From Aureimonas phyllosphaerae (lineage in GTDB: Bacteria; Pseudomonadota; Alphaproteobacteria; Rhizobiales; Rhizobiaceae), in NCBI RefSeq assembly GCF_900113065.1, contig NZ_FOOA01000017.1, positions 29,131 to 93,130 on the forward strand: 64,000 nt of DNA, in the 5' to 3' direction. Below, piece after piece: positions 25,115 through 31,987 of this stretch. The first letter of the stretch is position 1, and each line of letters begins with the position of its first letter. Below the pieces are notes generated by a model. It was not told where the DNA came from and searched no databases. It was given only the letters and a program-made list of their open reading frames with translations. The translations under genes were made by a program, and so were the position numbers.

Positions 25115-27039
25115 CTATCGAGTTCGATGCCGGCGAATTCGGGTACCGCCACGACGACGTCCAGATTCGTCTCTGTTTTGATTAGACGAAGCGGTAGTAG
25201 GTGGAAGCGGGCCACGATCTCGAGAAGGGACCCGACGGAAGCTTTCACGATCCCCCCCGGCTCACCCAGCAGCCTCGCGAAACGCAGTTTCTCATCCACC
25301 TGCAACGTGGTGATCAGATCGCGTCCGTTCATCTTGATCGCTTGCAGGTCAGCCGGCGCCTTGTTGTCCGCCGATGGTTTCGCGAGCACCTCGATCTCCA
25401 GCATACCGACGTCGCCGGGTCTATGGAGCAGACGTCCGTCGTTCAGCAGGTCGCCGAGCGCGGTCGCGGGAGCACGCCCCTCGGGCGTGGTCGCCAACCC
25501 GAGCAGCATGAGGCCCAATGCCGATCCCGAGGGTGTCCGCATGTCCAATCGGTCGTCTAGGTAGAGAGCGCTCAGGGCGCCGAAGTAGAGCGGATCCCGA
25601 ACCGCCGGTGGCAGAGCCGGCGCATCGTCGCGCAATCGCGAAACAAAACCGAGGGCAGCGGCATCCCCTCTCTCCGCCGCATCGAACGTCGCTCGTCCGA
25701 GCGCGACCAGCGCGGCAGGATCCCAGCTTTCGAGACGTTCGAGATCCAAGCCTACCAGCATTGCTGTGCGGGTAGCGGCATCGCCCGTCGCCAACCCGGC
25801 GACGACGCTCGCTGCCGGCTCCCCGGGAACCGCAGCCGCCTTCAGTAGGTCGATGTCGAGGAGGGCTGGATCGAACTCCTCGTATTCCGCCGCGGCGGTG
25901 TCGTCCTCATCGGGCGAGGGAGCGAATTCGGAGACCTCGCCCAGCAGGCGCGCCTCGGCGCCGAAACGCCTCGCCCAACCTAGCACGGCCTTCTGCTTCT
26001 TCTCCGATTCCGGAAGATTGATGTCCAAGGCGGCGGACGCGAGGTTGTCGGCCGCCCGGCCACTTCGCTCGACGACGACGGCACAGTACATGGGGTCGAG
26101 GAGGACCAAACAGCCCGCTCCCCTGTCGAACGCCTCGCGCGTGAGCAGCGGGTGGGGTGCCGGAATGGGTTTAGGTCTTCCCAACCGCTTGTGGACATCC
26201 GGTGGGAGACCCGCATGGCCATGGTGGTTCTCGAACCAGTCGTTCTTTCGGTCCGCCGTCAGGATGACGGTCGCCGCCGCCTCCAATCGTCCGGCATGTC
26301 GAAGCACCTCTCGCCAGAACGCGAGGTCGCCGAAGCTGTTGTCGTCGCCGCCCGTCTGCTCCGATCCGCCGCCGTTTCCTCGGCTCGTTCTCTTGTGCGC
26401 ATCCTTGAAGCCCGGAGGTAGAGAGCCACGGTTCCGGACGATCTCGTCATGGTCGATATCGGCGATCACCTCGTGCAATGGACCGGACAACAGCCGCGCG
26501 TCGACGTAGTCCGCCACGTCTTGGACGGAGGCTTCTACGTGCGTCGATCGCTCAACCAGTTTCAACATGGAACGAAGAGGCTGCACGGTGCGACGAAACT
26601 CATCGAGAAACATCGATCCGCTACCCTTGAAACCGAACATTTGGTCGGAACGGTACACGCGAAGCTTCTCGTAGACGTTTCCGGCCGCGACGTCGAACGC
26701 ACGGATCTCACTCTTCAATTCGGTCGATACCGTCCCCTTGATTCGATGCTTGTGGAACTCGTGTGCGGCCCAGAGCGGCACATGGAAGCGCGACGAGCCT
26801 ACGTGAGCCTGCCAGCCGAAGAATTCGTCCCGCGCCTCCTTCCCCACTTTCGCCATCCACATGAGGAACGAGGCGTCGAGATAGAAGTGCGTCCGCTCGT
26901 CCGTCGTCAGATCAGCAATTCGCTTCAGGTAGGCTTCGACCGGTTCGGGCTTGCGTCCGACCAGCGGCCCGCTCCAGATCGGTGCGACGCGTGACCGGTC
27001 GATCTGAGGCGGTCTGCGTCCGACCTGTGATGAGCGCAT
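25111..27039 (-). CDS. PIN-like domain protein (predicted RNase/nuclease), 642 aa
   Basis: I chose ATG 27039 (MRSSQVGRRPPQIDRSRV); an in-frame extension to 27207 looks noncoding. Residues about 40 to 270 resemble the PIN_8-type domain. The acidic start is FYLDASFLMWMA (Asp about 55), then PLWAAHEFHKHR, and later GDLAFWREVLRHA and VILTADRKNDWF hold the other metal-binding acids. The C-terminal 350 aa are unrecognised, with an acidic linker (SPDEDDTAAAEYEEFD). It is translationally coupled to GHKL ATPase 2 and is the most likely nuclease effector of the minus-strand operon, where the other genes encode ATPases, a radical SAM protein and a DGQHR protein. Confidence 0.75.
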   Translation of the reverse strand: MRSSQVGRRPPQIDRSRVAPIWSGPLVGRKPEPVEAYLKRIADLTTDERTHFYLDASFLMWMAKVGKEARDEFFGWQAHVGSSRFHVPLWAAHEFHKHRIKGTVSTELKSEIRAFDVAAGNVYEKLRVYRSDQMFGFKGSGSMFLDEFRRTVQPLRSMLKLVERSTHVEASVQDVADYVDARLLSGPLHEVIADIDHDEIVRNRGSLPPGFKDAHKRTSRGNGGGSEQTGGDDNSFGDLAFWREVLRHAGRLEAAATVILTADRKNDWFENHHGHAGLPPDVHKRLGRPKPIPAPHPLLTREAFDRGAGCLVLLDPMYCAVVVERSGRAADNLASAALDINLPESEKKQKAVLGWARRFGAEARLLGEVSEFAPSPDEDDTAAAEYEEFDPALLDIDLLKAAAVPGEPAASVVAGLATGDAATRTAMLVGLDLERLESWDPAALVALGRATFDAAERGDAAALGFVSRLRDDAPALPPAVRDPLYFGALSALYLDDRLDMRTPSGSALGLMLLGLATTPEGRAPATALGDLLNDGRLLHRPGDVGMLEIEVLAKPSADNKAPADLQAIKMNGRDLITTLQVDEKLRFARLLGEPGGIVKASVGSLLEIVARFHLLPLRLIKTETNLDVVVAVPEFAGIELDR

Positions 27040-27429
27040 CCTTCGACCTGGCCTTCCCCGACAAGATTCGACGGCGACCTCTCGCCGATGGCCCGGCACG
27101 CCGGAGGCGGTACCAAACCGGCGATGCCGCGCATCTACCGATAGCGCGGCGTTCGTTAAGAAGCTTACGCATCGGTTCGTTCGGACACGCTCCGCGCGCA
27201 TCTCCAACGCCGCCTCGTACCGCGGACGCAGGTCGGTCTGGATGGCGTCCGACAGGGACGAGCATCAGCGAAATGCCGCTCGACGGGTATGCGTACGACT
27301 TCGCCGACCGATCCATGAAACCGGCGTTTCCACGAAGGCCACTCGGGCAAGCGCGTTCGGTATGGCGACCCTGCAGTCGGAGAATAGGGTCGCCATGCTC
27401 CCCGCGCAGAGCGAAGAAGGGTCGTCCGC
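27040..27429. other. 390-base gap between GHKL ATPase 1 and the PIN gene
   Basis: No believable gene. On the minus strand it would contain the leader of the PIN/GHKL-2 pair and the hairpin at 27362 to 27396. Weak coding-like stretches occur in several frames but none has a start, ribosome site or recognisable product. Confidence 0.4.
27362..27396 (-). terminator. Perfect 11-base stem-loop downstream of GHKL ATPase 1
   Basis: ATGGCGACCCT (27362 to 27372) and AGGGTCGCCAT (27386 to 27396) pair perfectly around a 13-base loop, starting 34 bases after the GHKL-1 stop. There is no T-run, so it may be a processing site or attenuator rather than a classic terminator. It would separate the expression of the upstream genes from the PIN/GHKL-2 pair. 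Confidence 0.5.
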
Positions 27430-28962
27430 CTATCCGGAGATACGCCGGACGATCCGGTCGACGAGCGCCTTGGCGGACGCATGATTGGTCGAGCAGTCGT
27501 AGATCAGCCCGATGATCTCCCGATAAGTATCCCGCTTGGTTTCGCCGAGATGCTGGAAGGGATCGTCGGCCTCCATCCCGCGAACGCCGGATAGACGCCC
27601 ATCGACCTCCTCGAGTGTCTCATTCATACGCTCGCGGTCGGCGGCATGCAGAACGTCCGTAGCGATGGCCCTCCGCATGCGGACGATACCTCCCCTCGCC
27701 GCCGCCAACTCACGCGCTCGACGCGCTTCGTCCAGACCGCCCTGCGTGGCCAGATCGAGCCGTTCGCATACTTCGCGCGCCGCCAGCTCGAATTCGCGAA
27801 GTCTCGTGCGACGGTTCGAGCTCGTCCGGCATCTGCGAGCGACTTCCCGGCCGATGGGCGACAACTGATTCACGATGTTGGCGTAGTGAGCGTTCGCCTC
27901 GAAGTCGTCTCGACGACCGTTCGGCACGATACGACGGTCGAAGACATGGACCTCGCCGACTGTCCATGAATTGAACCGCTCCTCGGGAAAGATCCCCTGT
28001 AGTACGGTGTGGTCCCCGATCTGGACGTTTCCCATGCGCACGCGAACGCCCTTGACCAACGCTCCCGTCGGGATCGCCCCCTGGTAGTCGTGGTGCGCAA
28101 ACCAACCGATGGCGCCGAGGCCACCATCCAGACCGGGCAGCTCGACGATCTGCAGGTCCTCGATGGTTCCATTACCGGCACCCAGCGGAATCCTGTCGCG
28201 GTACGGACGCGTGAGTGGGTCTCCCCCGTCGATTCGAACCTTCAACTCCTCGATACCTCCACCTGCGCGCAGCCGGGAGGCGATCTCCTCGGCGTGACGA
28301 AAGGAAGGACAGAAGGGAACCGGAGCGACCTGCGACAGGAAGGCCGATACGGTCTCGACGTCGAGTAGGCGATCGCCCCGCTGCCTTGCGATCCTGCCGA
28401 TCTCGACCTCGAAGAAGCGGTCGGGAAACCCTTCGACGTCCAGGACCCGCACGTCGACGACCGCCGCCACGATGCTCGCGAGGTCATGAGCGGATGGGTC
28501 CTGCATCGCACTTCTTATGCGACGCGCATCCCATACGATCTCGCTGATCGAGTCCTCTCCCTGCGCGCGCGTACGAAACGTCAGAGTCTGAGCGTAGCCG
28601 AGCGCCGCCAGACGACCGACGCCTCGAAACCCCCTAGCCCTGGTCCCGCGTTTCGCGCTACCGCCGATACCGAGGAGTCGCGCTTGTACTTCGGCCGCCG
28701 GTATGCCGGTCCCGTTGTCGCGAATGCGGACCGTCCGCGCCGCCTGATCGATGTCGATGTCGACCTGCCCCTCCTGATCTACGGCCAACAGACCACGCTC
28801 GCGTGCCATTTCGATCGCGTCGGCTGCGTTCTGAAGATACTCTCGGTAGGCGGTCAGCGGCTCGACGTACATCGAACTCGAGACGAGTTCGAGGACGTCT
28901 GCGCCGATCCGGACCTCCTGGATGTTCGGAGCGCTCCGCGGCGGCGTCGGGTCGGTTCTCAT
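27430..28962 (-). CDS. GHKL (MORC/Hsp90-like) ATPase 1
   Basis: ATG 28962 (MRTDPTPPRSAPNIQEVRIG) overlaps the radical SAM stop (ATGA); 510 aa. The GHKL fold shows the N-box YREYLQNAADAI (Asn45), DNGTGIP (about 82) and GFRGVGRLAALG (about 111). It is paralogous to the ATPase at 25114. Shared segments include FLSQVAPV, GWF/GWI, NVQIG/NIQID, GEVHV/GEIHV, VPNGRRDDFE/VPNARRDNFE, and a helical C-terminus (ETKRDTYREIIGLIYDCS). GHKL ATPases of the MutL/MORC type are known to accompany restriction systems, where they may clamp DNA. Two diverged copies in one operon suggest a heterodimer. Confidence 0.85.
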   Translation of the reverse strand: MRTDPTPPRSAPNIQEVRIGADVLELVSSSMYVEPLTAYREYLQNAADAIEMARERGLLAVDQEGQVDIDIDQAARTVRIRDNGTGIPAAEVQARLLGIGGSAKRGTRARGFRGVGRLAALGYAQTLTFRTRAQGEDSISEIVWDARRIRSAMQDPSAHDLASIVAAVVDVRVLDVEGFPDRFFEVEIGRIARQRGDRLLDVETVSAFLSQVAPVPFCPSFRHAEEIASRLRAGGGIEELKVRIDGGDPLTRPYRDRIPLGAGNGTIEDLQIVELPGLDGGLGAIGWFAHHDYQGAIPTGALVKGVRVRMGNVQIGDHTVLQGIFPEERFNSWTVGEVHVFDRRIVPNGRRDDFEANAHYANIVNQLSPIGREVARRCRTSSNRRTRLREFELAAREVCERLDLATQGGLDEARRARELAAARGGIVRMRRAIATDVLHAADRERMNETLEEVDGRLSGVRGMEADDPFQHLGETKRDTYREIIGLIYDCSTNHASAKALVDRIVRRISG

Positions 28963-30566
28963 GCGGTCTCCATGGATGTTTCGACGATCGTGCCGGCGGC
29001 ATCCTCCTCGTAGTCCAATCCGGCATCCTCGACACGTTCGTCGTCGGGCAGCCCGACATCGGCGATGCCTGGTCGATCGGACCGCCATACGCCGGCCCAT
29101 GTCGTCTTTGGGTGCGGGACGTGGAAGGGCAGGACCGTTCGGACAGCCGTGGAGCTCGTCTGTTCAGGCAGCCGGTCGAAATGCCGAGGATCGCAGCTCG
29201 ACAGAAGCGAGACCAGCTCAGCGCGGTCGCCATCGGATAGCTTGGCGACCGCCTTGCCGTACTCCTCGAACTCGGCACGCCCAGGTCCGAACTCGTACCA
29301 ATCTCGATTGAAGATGAAGTCGTGGGGCATGGCGAGGATGCGAAGGTAGTCCTGATAAGTGTCCCCGAAGGCGCGACGGAAGAAGTCGGGCTCGCCGCTG
29401 ACGACGCCGTGCGTCGCCTGAAGCACGATCTGCATCGAGCGCAATTGATAACGCGACCACTTCTCTCCGATGTGCCCCCGGTCCGGACGGTCGGTTGGCT
29501 GGAAGCGCATAGGGAACGACCAGATGCGAACGCCTAGTTCCTCGTTCAACGTCACGTTCAGGCGCATGCGCTCGAACAAGTCGTCCGGTCCATCGTGAAA
29601 GTTGTAGAGCATGTAGTTCGACAGCTCCGTCAGCCCGAAGCTGTGCGCGATGCGAACTGCCTGCTCATACGGCTTGCGCACCCCCAGATGATCGAAGGCG
29701 ATGCGAAGTGGGCGCAGCGCGATGGTCGAAAGCTCGCGTAGGAACATCGGATCCTTGCACAGGATACGGGCGTCGACACCCTGGTTGAAGTCGACGCGGC
29801 GGGAGACCGGCACGCGCTGTCCCTCCCGTTGCAGCTTCGCGCCCGGGGTGAACCCGAGGTCCCGGATCTCGGCCATGATGTCCTTGAAGCGCCCCGAAGC
29901 GACGACGTTGTTGTCCATCAGGATCAGATCCTTGCGCGGACCGTAGAGCTCGTCGATGGAACGGACGACATCTGTCAGGGAATCGGTGTCGCGCTGCATG
30001 CCCTCGAGCTTGGGAACACCACAGAAGTGGCACTTCCGAATGCAGCCGCGCGAGGTGTAGGCGAAGTAGGCGTCGCGCACGGGGTAGCGGTAGTCGATCT
30101 GGTCGAGGATCGAGTAGTCCGGAATCAGGTCCTCGATGGGACGCCCCGATACGTCGTCGGAATAGAGTTCCTCGGCGAAGTCATCCAACTGAAGGGACTG
30201 CGCGGGCGACGTCGACAGCAGGCCCTTGATGAAGCGCACACCATGCCAGCGCTTCTCGCCCAGGAACCGCCCATGCATCAGGGACGCGGCGATGCCGCCG
30301 ACGAACACCTTGTCCGCCTGACGATTGGCGACCTCGAGCGCGAAGTCGATCGTCTCGGCGATCTTGGGATACTCGAACGAGAAAAGCGTCGTGACGTAGA
30401 TGCGGTCCCATGCCTGCGAGAGGACCGAACGGTCCCGCCCCTTCACGAAGCGGACGCGATCCCGCTTTCCTCGCGGCCCATGGTACTGCGCGATCTTCAT
30501 GAGACCGAGCGGCGGGTACTTGTTCTTGTAGTCCGGCTCGATGAGTAGGATGTTGCGGTCAACCAT
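28959..30566 (-). CDS. Radical SAM protein with B12-binding-like N-terminus
   Basis: This 535-aa protein has the 4Fe-4S motif GCIRKCHFCGV (Cys175, Cys179, Cys182; CxxxCxxC). An N-terminal NILLIEPDYKNKYPPLGLMK segment is typical of cobalamin-binding or related Rossmann domains that precede radical SAM barrels. No His ligand motif for cobalamin (DxHxxG) is evident. It would use S-adenosylmethionine radical chemistry on an unknown substrate. Its start overlaps the DGQHR gene and its stop the GHKL-1 gene, so it belongs to the defence-like operon. Nucleic-acid modification is an attractive but unproven role. The C-terminal about 70 aa are acidic and low-complexity. Confidence 0.82.
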   Translation of the reverse strand: MVDRNILLIEPDYKNKYPPLGLMKIAQYHGPRGKRDRVRFVKGRDRSVLSQAWDRIYVTTLFSFEYPKIAETIDFALEVANRQADKVFVGGIAASLMHGRFLGEKRWHGVRFIKGLLSTSPAQSLQLDDFAEELYSDDVSGRPIEDLIPDYSILDQIDYRYPVRDAYFAYTSRGCIRKCHFCGVPKLEGMQRDTDSLTDVVRSIDELYGPRKDLILMDNNVVASGRFKDIMAEIRDLGFTPGAKLQREGQRVPVSRRVDFNQGVDARILCKDPMFLRELSTIALRPLRIAFDHLGVRKPYEQAVRIAHSFGLTELSNYMLYNFHDGPDDLFERMRLNVTLNEELGVRIWSFPMRFQPTDRPDRGHIGEKWSRYQLRSMQIVLQATHGVVSGEPDFFRRAFGDTYQDYLRILAMPHDFIFNRDWYEFGPGRAEFEEYGKAVAKLSDGDRAELVSLLSSCDPRHFDRLPEQTSSTAVRTVLPFHVPHPKTTWAGVWRSDRPGIADVGLPDDERVEDAGLDYEEDAAGTIVETSMETA

Positions 30567-31590
30567 GAACGAGCCTCAACGCAGGACGCCGACGGGATGA
30601 CCTGAGTATCTCGGCGGCTTTCTTGGCGCCGCCCTCCCCTCCTAGACCGGCCAACGGTCCGGAGTTCGTCCAGTCGAGGTCGGCGGCGAACTCCGCCAGC
30701 GCGACGGCGAAGGAACGAGCATCCATCCTCGCATCCACGCCCCCCTCCGCTACGATGTCCGCCGCGATCTCGGTCAGTGCGTAGACGCCGACGCCCTTCG
30801 TCACCAGACTCCTGCGGGGCTTCGAGAACGCCTCCGGCATCACGGTGGCGACGGCGATCCAGAACTCGCGGGAGAGGCGTGCGACCTCCTCGGCCGAACG
30901 AGGCTTGAGACGTCGAACGAGGATACGACTCGCCTTCTGCATCGTACGAAGGGAAGCGCAGCGGTCGAGCCCCGACACGCGCACGCCGCCGAGGTCCAGC
31001 CTGTTGTACCAAGGCGACGAGGGCTCGTTCTTCAGATGGAGAGCGACCAGGAGTTCCGGCTTCTCCGTCGCGAGATCGGCACAGAGCTGAGCGTCGTGGA
31101 AATCCAGCAGACTGTTGGATAGACCCTTCGCCTTACCGTTGATGATGCCGAAGACGACCATCTCTTCGCGCTCGGACAAACCCACGAAGCACATGAACGG
31201 CAGCTCTACGTCGATGTCCGCCAAGTGACCCAGTCTGTGCTGGCAGTCCACCTGCGACAGACTTCGCTCACCCTCCTGCAGCACCAGCGAGCAGGAACCG
31301 TGTCCCTCGACTATCCGCCATCTTCCGATTGCGTCGTCCCGCAGATTGAAGGTCAACGGAATGGTCGTGCTGCCCGCATCCTGGACGTATCGCCTGAAGT
31401 CGAGACTGTGACGAGCGTTGAGACGGCGCTGGTACCCAGTCCCCGAAGCCTCGTCGAGGACATCGGCGAAGCTGTGTCGATACAGAACGCGGCTCGATGC
31501 GAACCCCAGCAGCACGGGACGGTCGATCGATCGCCCCGCAACGCAACTCAGCACCGTCGACCGTTCTTGGCCCATGTTCTGCACCGACAT
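30559..31590 (-). CDS. DGQHR-domain protein (DndB-like)
   Basis: This 343-aa protein carries the signature LSQVDCQHRLGHLADIDVELPF (DCQHR at 115 to 119, with Cys in place of the usual Gly), followed by the family pattern VVFGIINGKAKGLSNSLLDFH. DGQHR proteins include DndB, the regulator of DNA phosphorothioation, and relatives linked to DNA modification islands. No dndA, C, D or E is present. It overlaps the radical SAM gene by eight bases. The start lies beside an inverted repeat; ATG at residue 6 is an alternative. Confidence 0.82.
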   Translation of the reverse strand: MSVQNMGQERSTVLSCVAGRSIDRPVLLGFASSRVLYRHSFADVLDEASGTGYQRRLNARHSLDFRRYVQDAGSTTIPLTFNLRDDAIGRWRIVEGHGSCSLVLQEGERSLSQVDCQHRLGHLADIDVELPFMCFVGLSEREEMVVFGIINGKAKGLSNSLLDFHDAQLCADLATEKPELLVALHLKNEPSSPWYNRLDLGGVRVSGLDRCASLRTMQKASRILVRRLKPRSAEEVARLSREFWIAVATVMPEAFSKPRRSLVTKGVGVYALTEIAADIVAEGGVDARMDARSFAVALAEFAADLDWTNSGPLAGLGGEGGAKKAAEILRSSRRRPALRLVHG

Positions 31591-31613
31591 ATCTGCATCG
31601 CTAGGATGCAGAT
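31591..31613 (-). promoter_or_regulatory. Inverted repeat abutting the DGQHR start codon
   Basis: ATCTGCAT and ATGCAGAT form perfect eight-base arms around a seven-base loop, immediately before ATG 31590. No ribosome site is visible between it and the start. It could be a protein operator, or an RNA hairpin limiting translation. Confidence 0.45.
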
Positions 31614-31663
31614 AGCAGGGTCAGGGGCAAATGTGGATCGGGGGGAACAAAGAATTTTCGCCA

Positions 31664-31978
31664 TTAGCCGGAGCCTGTGGCGGCGACCGCAAGCGTCTGG
31701 ACGATACGGGCGATCGGTGGTTCCGAGTTCGGACCCGGCGAGAGAGCGGCTTCTCCTTCCGTCGATTCACACATCGTCCAGATCGTCCGCATGGGGTGAT
31801 CGGCATATCGCTCGAGACGAGCGGAAGCTTCGGTACGATCGTCCACCGTGTCATCGATCATCGATAGTCGCGCGTTCGCTGGAGGGTCGACCGCTCCTTC
31901 GGGGCATCGAGGGCGTCCATCGGACGTGTCGATCCGGTGCGATCCGTCCTGCCTGGAACAGGACACGATCTCTGGCAC
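31664..31978 (-). CDS. Possible small protein, 104 aa, between the SNF2 and DGQHR genes
   Basis: This minus-strand frame begins nine bases after the SNF2 stop and ends 73 bases before the DGQHR start, filling an otherwise empty 397-base gap in the operon. Its middle looks protein-like (SMIDDTVDDRTEASARLERY, then MRTIWTMCESTEGEAALS). No good ribosome site, no homologue recognised. It may equally be noncoding. Confidence 0.3.
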   Translation of the reverse strand: MPEIVSCSRQDGSHRIDTSDGRPRCPEGAVDPPANARLSMIDDTVDDRTEASARLERYADHPMRTIWTMCESTEGEAALSPGPNSEPPIARIVQTLAVAATGSG

Positions 31979-31987
31979 CGCACGCTA

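Noticed and set aside
27040..27207. Longer N-terminus of the PIN-like protein
   Set aside because: The extra residues are Arg-rich and without protein-like pattern, while the PIN domain is complete from 27039.
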